From NCBI GenBank assembly GCA_021234535.1, contig CM037835.1, forward strand, positions 5,890,001 to 5,954,000: a DNA stretch of 64,000 bases, given 5' to 3'. The notes under the pieces are model-generated. The model made no database searches and was not told the DNA's origin. It saw only the letters and a program-made list of their open reading frames with translations. Position numbers and translations under genes: made by a program. Of the stretch, positions 40,306-54,100 are shown piece after piece; the first letter of the stretch is position 1; the number at the start of each line of letters is the position of its first letter. The stretch is from Stichopus chloronotus (Eukaryota; Echinodermata; Holothuroidea; Aspidochirotida; Stichopodidae).

Positions 40306-41324
40306 AAGAAACCAGCTTCAGTGGCTGACAACTCCAAGATAGGTTGGGACGAAACTTTTTCTCCTTGGTATGCAGGTCTCATGGGTCAATCTTTTTTGTT
40401 ACAACGATCACCGCCCCACAGTACCTGGGGGACCAAAATTTTAGTCCCAAGAAAAAAGAAAAAACTTTTATAATGTGTTCAAATTGCTTAACCCATCTGT
40501 AGCGAACCCTACTGGACCCCTCCTCTACTTTTAATCACTCCCCATTTCTGGTTCGACCACAACCTTAAAAAATTTAAGTAAACTTATAAGGGTTTAGCAA
40601 GTTTAGCTCAAAGTTTTATCTCCAGGGTTAAGGAGGGGGAAATTTTTTAAACAAATTCCAAAATATAAACAAAACAGTCAAAATAATATTATAAATCGAC
40701 TAAACAGAAGATTTCGTCATTTTATATTCCGATTAATAGGTGTTTTCATTTTCATGTACATCCAAAATTTCGAGTCCATACAGTGTAATTGAAAATTTTG
40801 GGGTCAAAGGGCGCCCTCTCATATGACCGCCAAGTATTCGACCTTCCACAAGATCGGTTCAAGTACGGTATTGTACCAATGGTTCAGAACACCTTATTCA
40901 GACGGTGTCAATTTCAGCTCTATCCAAGGTCAGCTTATTAAGTTATCGACCAATAAATTTATATAACACGCTCATTCTGACATCACGTCATGGATTCGTG
41001 GCCGCATACTCGTATCAGGGAGCTGTCTATAAATATCAGAACCCGGGCTACTCGTATCCCCCGCCCCCTCTTTTTTTTTTATTTTTTATTTTGCTCTGCT
41101 TTATTTTCCGACGTCATCCATTGCGTCCCAAAAATTCTGTCATGAGAATTTAAAAATCTGGGAGTTCATGAACCAGGAGCTTTCCCCCATTTCCGATTAC
41201 AAATTCTTAATTACGATAGATTATCGTCTAAAAGTAGATACTAATTCCCAAAGATTCTATTTGACTAAAGAAATACACGTGAACATCGTGCAGACTGCCC
41301 TTGCACACCAAACACGTCAATTAG

Positions 41325-42065
41325 CAGGCGGAAAGGTCATTTGAGGTCACCAGAGGTCAAACTGTAAAAACCTTGTAAACACAGTACTGTATCTCCAAAG
41401 GGTAACCGTGACTGATGCAATACTTGGTGTGTGGGTTAGTCATATTGAGTAGGCGATCCTTAGCGTTTTTGGTCGAGGTCAAAGGTGATTTGAGGTCACC
41501 AGAGGTCAAATTGTTAAAAGCTTTTAAACACTGTCTCCAGAAGGGTAACCATGACTGATGTAATACTTGGTGTGTGGGTTGGTAATAATGAATGAGCAGA
41601 AGGTCCCTATTGTTTTTGGTGGAGATCAAAGATCATTTGAGGTCACTATATGAGGTCAAACTAGAAATGTTTAACCACAATATCTCCAGAAGCTAACCTT
41701 GGCTGATGTCATACTTGATGTGTGGATTGTACATACTCAGTAGTAGCCTCCTTTTGTTTTGGGTAAAGACCAAAGGTCGTTGGAGGTCACCCGATGTGAA
41801 ACCTTGCAAACATGTTATCTCCAGAAGGGTGACGTTGACTAATGTCATATTTGATGTGTGGGTTGGCCATACTGGGTAGGGGATCCCTATTGATTTTGGT
41901 GGACGTCAAAAGTCATTTATTTGAGATCACCAAAAGAAAGTCATTTTGGGTAAAGGCTTATTAATGTGGTGTTTCAAGAACAATAACTGCAGTTGATCTC
42001 ATAGTTGTCATGTGGATAATTCATGTTTGTTATAAGGAATCACAAAGCCTTTTGGCTTTCTGTAA
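41325..42065 (+). repeat. AGGTCA tandem-repeat array, copy 2 (upstream of AOX)
   Basis: Five units of about 130-155 bp. Shared landmarks per unit: TTTGAGGTCACCAGAGGTCAAA, then a CTTGTAAACA and TATCTCCAGAAGGGTAACC block, then ATACTTGGTGTGTGGGTTG, then ATTGAGTAG and TTTTTGGTGGAGGTCAAAGG. Perfect AGGTCA direct repeats with spacer CCAG lie at 41344-41359 and 41493-41508. The right end (ggtgtttcaagaacaataac to aaagccttttgg) is shared with the array at 62.5 kb, which defines a common boundary. It ends about 130 bases before the AOX ATG. Confidence 0.88.
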
Positions 42066-42197
42066 TCGGTATACATAACTGGTATTGCACATAATTTGTA
42101 CATTCTGATTTGATACCGATTGTGCAATTATCGGCCCGATTCCATCATCGTTTGAACACAGTCTAATTGGCTTACACAAGTTACAGTTACAAATACA

Positions 42198-45100
42198 ATG
42201 CGTTTACTACGAATGTGCTCGGTGGTGCTGCGTGGGAAAACATGTCTTTTCGACAGTCGACAATCAGGCCAACGCCTACTATTCATGAATACAGGTAAGA
42301 ACTAAGGTAATACTGTTTGAACTTGCAATATGTTCAAGTTTTGTTCAGGTTATCGTGGATATTTGCTTCCCACGAAAGTTCTTTACGCCACAATTTCCAC
42401 AGTAACTAGTTCTGCTAAAATTATTGTTTGCCTAGTTAAAGGAATTCTCCACCACCCCTTCTAATGTCTCTTGAAGAGATACAAACTTTTTTGTATGCAA
42501 TTCATCGTTTTTATTTTTGGAAATATCTCACAAACTTAGGAAAACGAATTATTTAGTAAATATGGGTTCGTTCACGTTAAAGCATGTTACATAGATCAAA
42601 CAATTATTAAGCACTATACTACCATGGCTGCTGATAATTCAGATGTGATTTACGCACTGCTGGACAGAGTCCACCTAGCTCTACCAACCAAAGCTTAGAC
42701 TAATTTCTCAGATGTTCATGCTGTGCTCTACACCTGTGCAAATAGCCAAATGTTGACAGAAAATGTTGCCGTTTTCAATTGAACATTTTTATTAAATCTA
42801 CAGTACTTGGTTTGAATTTAAAAGAGAAATACATGGTCATATTTACACATAAATGAGCTTCATATCTCGAAGTTTAGAACCAAATAACAGTTTGGAAAAA
42901 ACTTTGGCTCAGTCAGGGTTGCAAAATATCGCAAAATCAAAGTCATGTCTCAGACATGACTTTTCCCATCAACATCAACATGCCATATGTTGACAGCTTT
43001 TTCTCATAAATTCACAAAGGTTTCGCTAAGTTGTTATTTTAATCCACTTTGGAATGAAACTTGAAAAATGTATAACAATTTTATCAACACCAAGTTTCAT
43101 TTTTTCTTGTGGTAATTTGAAAATGAAAAAAAAAAAAAATTCTGTCATTCACATTTTGACATACAGTATACTTTCCCCATGATTACTGATGCATCAGTTT
43201 GACATAGCTCAAAATGCTTCTGAAAAAATTCTCATACCCTGCCCTCTAGACCTAGGCTCACCCTCATTTGGCTTTCACTTTGTTGTGTTTCAACGTGTGC
43301 GCTAGTTAGCCTGTTGTTGGAGCTCATCAAGGTGTTGGAGCTGGAAGTTATCATGAGGGCCATCACACATCTGAATATTGTTCCGATAGTAGCACTATTG
43401 GTGGGCAATCTGAACCTAAAATGTCTCAAGTGATACGTGGTTACTTTGTTCTTCCATAAGACTGGTTATGATAACTAAAAATAATTAAATTTGAAGATTT
43501 ACATATATTTATGATTTATAATTTGCGTATTCATGGCACATAATTGTAACAAGGTTAAGCTCTGATACATCAATTTTCCTAGAATTAAGGTATCAGTGAA
43601 GTGAAAATTCAAAATGACACATCTATGCCTTACTTCAAGTTTAACAACTGCCACTTATGGCAACCAATTGGGGCACTTAAACGTGAACAGACCCATATTC
43701 AAAGTACGAGCCTGGTGCTAGAAATAAATTGGTTGTAACATAGTAATACTGATTTATCAGTACTACTGCTTTGTAAAATGCTTTTGATGTTTATACCACG
43801 CCTTTGGTTGCACGTACTGTTCTGCTCTCCTAATACTGTAATAGCATGTGATACCTTAGTTTCACTTGCAGGGAGTGTCATGACCCTACATTTCAAAGCA
43901 TTGTTATGAGATTGTTGATTGCTAATTGTTGACGCTCACTGAGCTAATTGCAGGATGTTGCTCTATAATTGATACTGAACTGGAATTAACCACGAAAGGA
44001 TACAGATACCTTTGAGCCAATTACACAGCTATTATCTTCACTTGAGTTGGTGGGTATTATATAGAGTATTAGCAGTAATTAAACTTTCTGTCTGCCTCAA
44101 ATGCTCCTGCTGGTTCCACAAATGAAAAGTATCATACTGAACGTAGACATTCATGAGGTTTTATAATTGCTGAACTGAAGAGTTTTACCTTGCAAAACCT
44201 TGCTAGGAATATGAAGAATGCAAAAATCAAAAACAGTAACTATTCGTTCTATGTCACACATTTTCAGGCTCTTGCTGAAGCCCAAATTTCAAAGCATTAG
44301 TTTACATCTAAGGAAGCTTCACTGGCAAATTCATAATGTTTAACTGACAGAATGGTAAAGCATTCAGGTTGGTGGAGAATTACTTTAAAGGGAAAATGCA
44401 ATCGCCCCAAACTAAATTAGTATACCCCCCTTGCTAATTTATGAGCGGCCTATTTCCATTATGTAGTGTCATTTTTGCTTGGTTTTGCAGCGGAACATCT
44501 TGCAGTAATGCATACACTGACAATATACTGTAGATCCCTGGAAAGGATGGTGAAAAAAATTAAGATGTCACTTAGTGGTTTAAATAGAAAATGGGGATTC
44601 CTGAGGGTGACTGAAAATATTTTCAGAAGGAGGTGAGGTCTCCCCCTGAAAATTAAGTGGCAAAAATGTCCTATGATCATAATTTAATATACACAAATGT
44701 GGATTGTATCAGTTTTGCAAAATCTACCTTGTAAGCACAATATCTCAAGAAGGAAAGTTTGCCTTATTGAAAGGATACAGCTTAACAGTTCAGTTTGAAC
44801 AATGTCAAGTTTGAACCATAGTAGCTCAAAGTGAATGTAATCTTTTCTTGTTTGGTTCTCATTTGAAGGATCCAAAACATAAGAAGTATTTGATCATTAA
44901 TTTACTGTTGCACGTTTTTACTAAATATTGTCACACTAGCCATAGAACTTCTGTATCGCATGGAAGATTTCTCATGTCCAAGATTTCTTGTAACACTGAG
45001 TTTTGCTTCTTTCTTATTTACAGCCCCACGTAGCAGTTACCTGAATCTTTATTTTGAGGTACTATGATTACTTTCTTTTTGGAGTAAACTAGAATATAAT

Positions 45101-48100
45101 CTCTTCAAGTTGTTGTCAGTACTATAAACCATCTGCTGGGAAGTCTCATATATCTATGAAATTGTCAGTCCATTTACCATGGAACTGTTGTAAATGAATG
45201 TACATAAATTTGTTTTAAAGTTGTCCTACCTATTAGTTTGTAGTTGATGATAGTTGTGTTTTTCCATTCATCTTGCTTTTAGAATTCTCGAGCCATATCT
45301 CATAGTGGCAAATTACTGTCAGAAGAAAGCAGTAGAAATGCTAGAGGAGTTCAACACACCCCAACTGCTCCACATTTCAGAACCTCAGATGCAAGGAAAA
45401 GCAAGTAAGTAGACTGTACATTATACTATATTGTTGTAGGGTAATTCTTTTATTTTCTCCATCCTGTAGAATTTATCCCTTAGGTTTATCAGTGATGCCC
45501 TTCAACTAAAATGAATTTGTCATTCTGACATTGGATGACATCTACAGTTAGCAAGGAATCTCAAAAGGAAGCTAGGAAAGCTAGGAAATAAACATAGGAA
45601 CAATATTCGGCAGTACCTGTTGATTTTTATCTCTTTCTTTTAGATAAATAGGAATTTCTATTCATACTCTACTACATGCCTTGAGTTTTAGATTTTCCAG
45701 GTGTGCTAAAATTCACACTCCTCAGGAAATTAAGGAGTGTGGCAAGTGTGCTCTTTTATTATAGTACTTAAATGATTTATCTGAGTCCCCATTCTTTACC
45801 TAGGTGTCCAAAAAAATCACACTCCCCTCACAGTGATTTGAGGTGAATGGTGGTGTGTGATTGCTTTCGCATGCCTCAAAACTCAAGGCCTGCTACTAGT
45901 CTAGATTTAGAGGCAGTCTCTCAAACTCTTGCACTAGGACCTTGCATTTACATTTCCGTATAAGATTTACAGTACAGGTGTAGTACATTTCTGCAACTCC
46001 TCTGAAGGATAGGTCACTGAGGGAAATTGATATTTCACAAAAAGTGGAAATAATTTTTCTTCATTCGTAATATCTGTATCTCAATAGCATGTTCAGTTTC
46101 GAAGTTAGAGAAAGAAATATTTCAAAATAATATATTGGATAATGGGGAATTTGTAATATCACTCAGGCACAACTACTCAACTACCCTTTGTATTTCTTTA
46201 TGAACTTGACTGTCTTACAAGAAACATTGCAATAGCAGAAGAGATGTGACCTTAATATCTGTAATATTTTAAGGCAAATCTACAATTTACCAAATTTACA
46301 TGTTCGCTGTGTCAAATTTCAAGGTTGAATGCAGCTTAAATATAATAGAAAAGAATTCTTGCAATAATTTGCCACTGTTACATGGCAATTGGTAACCTAG
46401 AGGTAACTGGAAATTTTTCTTGACCATAGAAATCTTTCTTTAAACAGCAATATCATGAGGCAGCAACAAGATGTACTGTAGGCATGGCGTTTGAAATGCA
46501 TATAGTGGGAAATTATTCTTTCATTGAAGAACCCCTTTAATGGTCAGTAAAACGTGCCTTTAAGGGATTCCATAAAAAAAATACTTCTTGCTTTAACCTA
46601 TACGTTAGGAGCTAAGGCATTATCTCCTTGGGAAGTGTGGTAAAAGAATGCTCACATCTTACCATAACTTGTTATTACTTACTACTACTTTCTCTCTTCT
46701 GCTGTATTTGCATCTACTAGCTCTGTTATTTGTTTATTGAAAATCTCATCATTTCTTTTATTCTAATATGAACCAGACTTGAAAAGTGAAAACTGTCTTC
46801 TTGTTTCTCCTTCCTTCAATTAGTCACCTACAATCTTGGACAAAATTCCTTGGGACACCCCGCGCCCCCGTTCAATGTTGGCTATAGGATTGCTGTTCAA
46901 AGGGTACATTCACTTCTGTAGCGCAACATTGGAAAGGGGCGTGGTGTTTCATGTTATCCTCTCACCTAAAATTCAGTATTATATTTGCAACATACGACAA
47001 AGTGTCCCAACAATTTTGTCCAAGATTGTCTGAGAATTTCGAGGGGTTAGAAGCATGCGCAGGGCACAGGAAAATCGTCAGTTTCAAACAAGTTAAACTG
47101 CAAAATGTGGGGTGATATTCCTTGCAACAAGAAACATCAGCAGTGCATGTTCGGCATGTTTGGGGCCTATATTGAAGTTGGTTTACTGTAATAACATTAT
47201 TGTGTGAATGTTGTCAATGTTATTACGGAGTAAAGGGAGGAATAAGTCAGTCAAATCCATGTATTTGCACTAAATGTGCTACATAAAATGCAGTCATTGG
47301 GGAGGTAACATCTAAACTCCAATGCATTTTGTCGACCAGGAAACTACTTTAAAACATTTTTTATGATACAAATGACGTACTTTCGGCTCAAACTCTGATA
47401 ATGAGACAGGTACCGAAGAAGAAAAAAACAACAAACAAAAAACACCCCCTCAAAAAAAAAAAAAAAAAACTTACATGTTAGTGGTCCGTTGAAAGAGATC
47501 GATGTATATGTGTTATTTATTCAGATTGTTTACAGTGATGACGTGGTGTGTGCTGTTAAAGTAACTACGCTTAGTGACTATTAGGACTTACTTTCAGGTT
47601 AATCTGGGTAAAAAAGTGTACTATCATTATACAAAAAAAACCCCCTAAAATGCAAATTTAATTAGTGTGACGTTTGCTCATATTCACATAACAGTGACAT
47701 TGTGGCACCCATTCTAATGTACCGTACATGGTGCACTGTAATATGTCAGTCATTTTAAAAGGTTTCAACGGACTTTATAGTACATTTGCTGTTAGAGCTA
47801 TATCATTATATTGATATACGTATATGTATTACCTTATGTTATATATGAATGAATGAAAAATGAGAAGTTGACAGACATTTGAGTTTATGAATAGATAATT
47901 AAGCAGTGAAAAACACTATGGTCATGACGTGAATTGAACCCCGGCCTTCCCATCCAAGCTGACTTAGACCTAACAACAGCGTCCGACAGTATAGGTTAAT
48001 GAAACCCACGTTCTACCAAATGTTTTGACAGGAAAATTTAAGCAACCCGTAGGAAAATTGCGTAGATTACAAGACTGGAGATTACTTACGTTACCAGCTT

Positions 48101-51100
48101 CATGCAATGTAAAAATTGCAGTCACAAATCTTGATTTAGCGGCCAAAAATGTAAAAAACCAGCCTTTACTAACGTTCTACCATTATTTTAATATTAAGCT
48201 GAATCTACAATTCTGACTTTAACGCATTTTGGTAGAACGTGGAGCTACTTCAGAACACATTATAACTGGGATTCCTACCAGCATTCTACAATTGCAGTAA
48301 CACTCCTGTTGCAACGCAATGCAACAGCTGCTAATCAATGTTATTTCTAAACGCAACTATTTCTCTCCCCATCCAATACCATGAAACAATCTATTCGTTC
48401 ATGATCACTCCTTTTCAACAAAAATATACAAATAAACCCCCAATTTAAAATTAAACTTGTTATGTTAATAGTCGAAATTCAGAATACTTTCTTTTAAAAA
48501 TCCCCAGAAGAATAGGCCCCAATAAATATTTTTTACGATGCACCTTGTCCAAAAATGTTCAATTTTCTTCGAAATTTCGCTCCAAAATTGCTTCCAAAAA
48601 ACTCAGACAATCTTGGACAAAATTCCTTGGGACACCCCGCGCCCCCGTTCAATGTTGGCTATAGGATTGCTGTTCAAAGGGTACATTCACTTCTATAGCG
48701 CAACATTGGAAAGGGGCGCGGGGTTTCATGTTATCCCCTCACCTAAAATTCAGTATTATATTTGCAACATACGACAAAGTGTCCCAACAATTTTGTCCAA
48801 GATTGTAGCTTTATGTGTACTGTGTATTAAGTATATACTCTATGCATGTGACTAACTGTTTAATTAACAGTGTGAGAGAAAAATGAACTAGCTGATTGAC
48901 TAATAGACTAAGTCAGTAACTTGTTACAAGTAGTGCAGTTTGCATCATAGAAGTCACAAGTGACCAGCACAGTGTACAAAAATTGGCCAAAGGGGAAAGA
49001 AGCAGATACTGTCTCAAGGGGCAGACAATGGAGCTGAAAAGAATTCAGTCAGTGCACTGTCTACTAGTTAGTTATACTGTATTTTTATAATTCTGTATAG
49101 TTACATTGTAAGGGATGTACCATTCAGAGCTTAAGTAGTAGAGAGCTCATCCTTCTACGTTGGATTTTTTTCAGGCAGGATCTGGCTGCTGAACTTAATG
49201 CTCATAAACAAGATGCCTCAAATGGAAGCAATTCCAAGTATATGCCATACACATTGGCTCATCCTATTTGGTAAGGTTTTCTTTCACATGTTTGTTGAAC
49301 TATGTCTTATCTAATCTCTTCATTCAAGAATGAGTTACTTCTTGAACTGTTAAAGTGATTGTGTGTGTAGGCTAAAAAGGAAAAACATTGAAATTTCATC
49401 TCCAAAAGTTTGGTCAGGGTTTTAATTGCACCATTCAGACAATCCAGGAAAATAAATAGGTCTCAGTTGGTTAATTCTGCCATATGATTTCAAATTCTCC
49501 TAACACAACGACAAAAAGTTTAGAATACGATAATGAAGTGGTTGACAGTTCTCATTCAAATCAACCGTATGCTTCTTTGAACAGGCCAATGAGAAGTATG
49601 CTAGTATTGAATATTCAGTCAAAACAACTCAGGATCAATGACCAGCAATGTTGTGATCAGTTCAAAGGTTATTTGCACAGTAAATACAGTGCTTTCTTTC
49701 ACCGAACACTACAATTCCCGATACCGACCAAGGAGCAATTACTTGAGTAGTATGTTTTTGATACACTAGTGATACCTGTACTGTTGCATATTCATTATGT
49801 AGGCGCTTATAGTAAGAACTGTTAATTTTCAAATATGATTTCTGTTTTTTACTGTTTTAATGCCAGTCCCATTGCTTTTCAAAGAAGTTACTGTCATTTT
49901 CCTGCATTGAAAGACATAGTCTGTCCATGCACAACATGGCGTGTACATTAAAAAACACAGAAAAAGTTAAGATCAAACATAATCTTATCCTTCTGGTTTT
50001 TCAGTACACACACAATCACTTTAATCTTAATTTAACTGACTTTTGAAAAGCACAATCTTTTACTCATCAGCCAGTTTTGATCCACCATCACAGACTAAAT
50101 ATTGAAATGATCATTGTGTTTAAACAGCCAGTGAAGTATGTTTTAATAGTTCAACTAGTCTTGAAGAAATGCTGTTTTTCAGACTTTGTGTGGATATATG
50201 TGAAGTTAGCAGCTCAATATCATTCAACTTGTTTTGCACATATATAAAAGTAGTTCAATATTATAACTCATAACCAAAATAGTCCAGAAATTCAAAAAAT
50301 CAAGCGTCCATTAGTATATCTGCATAACCGGACCACCCAGTGTGCTATTCTTCTAACACAATTTCCAAACCTCATTTTCCACTACATCAGTCTAAGCTGC
50401 TTCAGTCACATGGAATACAATGAAAAGTTTCCTCAAGTTTGTAATTGACAGGATTACACTGGGCTTAACAATCAGGCCAACTTGTCTCAAAATTGTTGAA
50501 GTAGAAGGGCAAATTGTAATCCTTCATATCACATAATCCTCTCATTTAATTTGTTTCCATCTCTGTGTCTGACACCGACAAGTTTTCTTTCAGGTCAGAA
50601 CATGAGATGAACAACATTGAGATCACTCACAAGCCTCCAAAGGGATTTGTTGATTGGGTAAGGAGCCATTGGTATTGACCTTTCAAGCCTTCATTTTACA
50701 GTGTAATGATAGAGTAACCTCTGAGAATATGGAGATACTCTGTCCAGTAGAACTTCTAAAAGCTGTGTATGTGTTCTTTTTTGGGAGGATAAAATGGAAC
50801 ATCGCCTGTTGTAACACTGTTTCATTGCTTTACTGTAAAAGTCATTCAAACAAGGGGGCAGATCCATCATGGATAATGGTGGAAACATGTGTCAGTTCCC
50901 AGAAACTAAGCGTAGCATGATCATGTGTTTACGCAGAGCATGCAAAAAATTTTTGGACAAATGTATCTTCCAAGTCCCTGGAAGTAAAGTTTCTTAAATC
51001 CAATCAATGATGCTCCCAAATCTCCTTTATTGATCTCACGGCTTAGAAATTTATAGTTTGGGGAAATGAGAAATCATCTGCAGAAAAAAAATAGGGGGAT

Positions 51101-54100
51101 AAGTAATCCAAGTAGAAATTGCACCTGGCAGTGTCAATTAGTAATAATTTTTGTCATTTGCACTTTGCTGGATTAAAATTTGCCAAAGCTCATAATTTGG
51201 GGAATTTGAAATGCAATGTTTGGTCAGCTTGGCAAACTTGTGGAACATCAACATCATGTTCTCACGACAAAAATTGGTAGGGATCCGTCCCTCTATCCCT
51301 ACCAGGATAAGGGACCATGTTAAACAGAGAATCAAATCACTCATTAATTTGACAGGTGTTAATGTTTGGAACTTACCGTATCCTTAAACCTGATTTCAAA
51401 ACTACGTTTCCTGTTCATTGTGTAATTACTGTGTGTCTCAATTCTGTATTTGTGTTTCATGTCAGATGGTTTTAGTTATTCCCATAATTATGCACAATTA
51501 TGAATAAACTTTGGAAGCTTAAAATTTCTGCCTTTTGAATAGCTGATGAAATTGTATGAAGGAATCATCAGAATGGGAGAGGCATGTTTCAGCAGTATAG
51601 TCAGACAGACACCAAGGGGTGACTCAACAAACACATCAAGTGATGTTATTGTGTGAAGCAGTGTCTTGCTTGTAGCGGTACAGCGTAAGTAGAATCATGA
51701 CTCAATGTTTTACCGATCACTAATTACTCTCTTTCACTTGCAGATAGCATATATTGGTGTGAGGACCCTCAGATTGGGATTCGACGTATTCTCCGGTTTT
51801 GTCATCGGCGAGAGGAACGAGAAGAAATGGATCAAGTAAGATGATATCGCCCTCCTCATTGATGATAAGAAATGCTGTAGCTTTACATGTTTGGATATTA
51901 AGGTTGTTACAGTTGAGCTGTGACATACTTCTCCCATTATGTCATCAGTCCAAAGTGACATGAAATCATGAGTCAAGTAAGATTATTACTCCTTAAATTG
52001 GTGAGAAAAGAAGGTTCAGATGGTGAGATAGGATTTGCCTCTTCTGGCTCAATGGCTTAATTCCAATCTCAACATTTCAGCCAAACTGAAACAAAAAAAA
52101 AAATTCCAATCATTTCATCAGACCTATCATAAGGTACTGATACCTTTTCTATTTTTGCAGTGAACATATCTAATTATGTGGAGCTATCATCAAAGAATAG
52201 CACACTGTTGATCTTTCTGTAACTATTTTAAAATGGGAGGAAGCTCATGCAACGTGATCCAATGATTGTTACTGTGCATATGGTCAATCTTATGGAATTG
52301 TGTTGCTGTTGTGATTCTTGAAGTCACCATTAGTCTGGACTATCCAGTTAATCCATGTTAATTCGTCATAATTAATGATTTCAATGTACACACAAACTTG
52401 GTTTATGTTTTGATTTAGTTCAGCAGTATTTTTAATGGATTGTCTTCATCTGTTCTGTTTGCTATTTTAATGACATGCTCCTGGCTGCTATCGACAACTT
52501 CATACATACAAATATGACATCTTCCTTTTTGTGACCATTTCTTTTATATCGTTCCTTTTGATGAGGTAAACTCAATTTTCTTCTTGTAGTTTGAAAAAAA
52601 AAACAGATGTGTTGCTTTGATATTTTGGTTGTCTCTTTGGCAAAAGAAGTAGTTCTACTGTTGGCCTACTGATCAATGTCAATACCCTAAGTGTCATTAA
52701 ACTAGCCCTGAGGGCAGAGTTTAGCTGCACAGGAAGGGCCTTGTATCATGAAGTGTTGGACTAGAATGAATGGTTTTCAATGCTCTATGTAGGGTGAGCT
52801 GATTCCAGTTTGGTTCATTCATTGCTGTAAACATTGACAGAAATCAACTGCCAAACATGTCCGAGAAGTGTACTGAGGTTCTGCAGCGTTTATGCTCCAT
52901 TTTTTAGTGAAGGTTACATCATACTTCATCCTGCATTTTTAAAATTCTCTTCTCACATTTTTTTTTAATGTTTTTCTTTCATTAGTCGGGTGATATTCCT
53001 GGAGACAGTCGCAGGTGTTCCTGGTATGGTAGCCGCTATGACCAGACATCTCCACTCTCTTAGAAGATTGAAGAGAGATCATGGATGGATACACACTCTG
53101 CTCGGTGAGTACATTACATCAGAGATTCTGGAGAGGAAAAGAGGGAAACCTGATATGTAAAACAGTGTGACCGGGAAGTACAGATCAGTGGGAGGGGTTG
53201 CCATCACTCATCTGGTAGGTAAAACTTTCGCCGGTTGTACGGTTTAACAATGGCGAGCAAATCGGAGCTGTCGAGTTCTGCAGTTAATTGCAGTAACATG
53301 CCTATTGAAACCTCACATAACTCATTTTACTGGCTTCCAAGAGACAAACAAAGATGGTGCGAATTTTTCAAGGCAAATTATGGATTAATGAGGTTTTTCT
53401 CCTGTACATAATGTTTACATAGTGAACCTACCTACCAAGTGAGGGCTCAGTTTCCCCATATTTATTAAATATGACATCACTTGAGACCTCCTGTACAAAA
53501 CAGAGGGAGTGTTATATCTCCACTCTTTAGAATCTTTATTTTATCCATTGGACCAGAAACAATATATCTTCAGTTTAATGAGGCACACAGTGAATATATT
53601 TGCAGATACTCATATTTAGGTACGTCATTTCTGCAGTACTACTGTAGTTTTCCTACATTGTAAGGACGAGACTCATGATAAGGCCCACTTCCCAGGCTTG
53701 TCCACTGGCCTGTGACAAGGGCCCACTAAAGTTCATGGATTTATTGTTCCCTAAAACAAACAATAAGTAGCTGTTACAAATTGATGCACAATAAAGGGAA
53801 CCTAATCTTGTGTGACAATGTTGCCTGAATTGTGTGCCTCACTTGGTTGCATAAAGTAATATTGAAGAGCATATTGAGGATGCAAGGGGACTGAATATGA
53901 TGGCTGCAAGTGGACCACACACATCCAGAGAGGTAATTATAACTTGTACACAGTTTTGCATAATTTTTTCCCTCTGAAATCATTTGGAGAACTCATAATT
54001 CCATTTTTCACCCCCTGCCCCTTTTCCAACCTGAAGTGCTTGAATCAGATTTTCTTGTTGTTGCGCACTTAAACGATCTCTGTTATACAAGCCATTCAGT

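Noticed and set aside
38185..40325. Target-site duplication around the LINE
   Set aside because: Only a 5-base CATCT match could be found near both ends, which is expected by chance.
47921..48000. tRNA or tRNA-derived SINE on the minus strand
   Set aside because: A B-box-like GGGTTCAATTC is present, but the T stem does not pair and no proper A box or cloverleaf could be formed.
46836..48855. Repeated ORFs starting [13 protein letters not shown]
   Set aside because: They lie inside the two 200-bp TIR elements and merely reflect their sequence identity; no domain.
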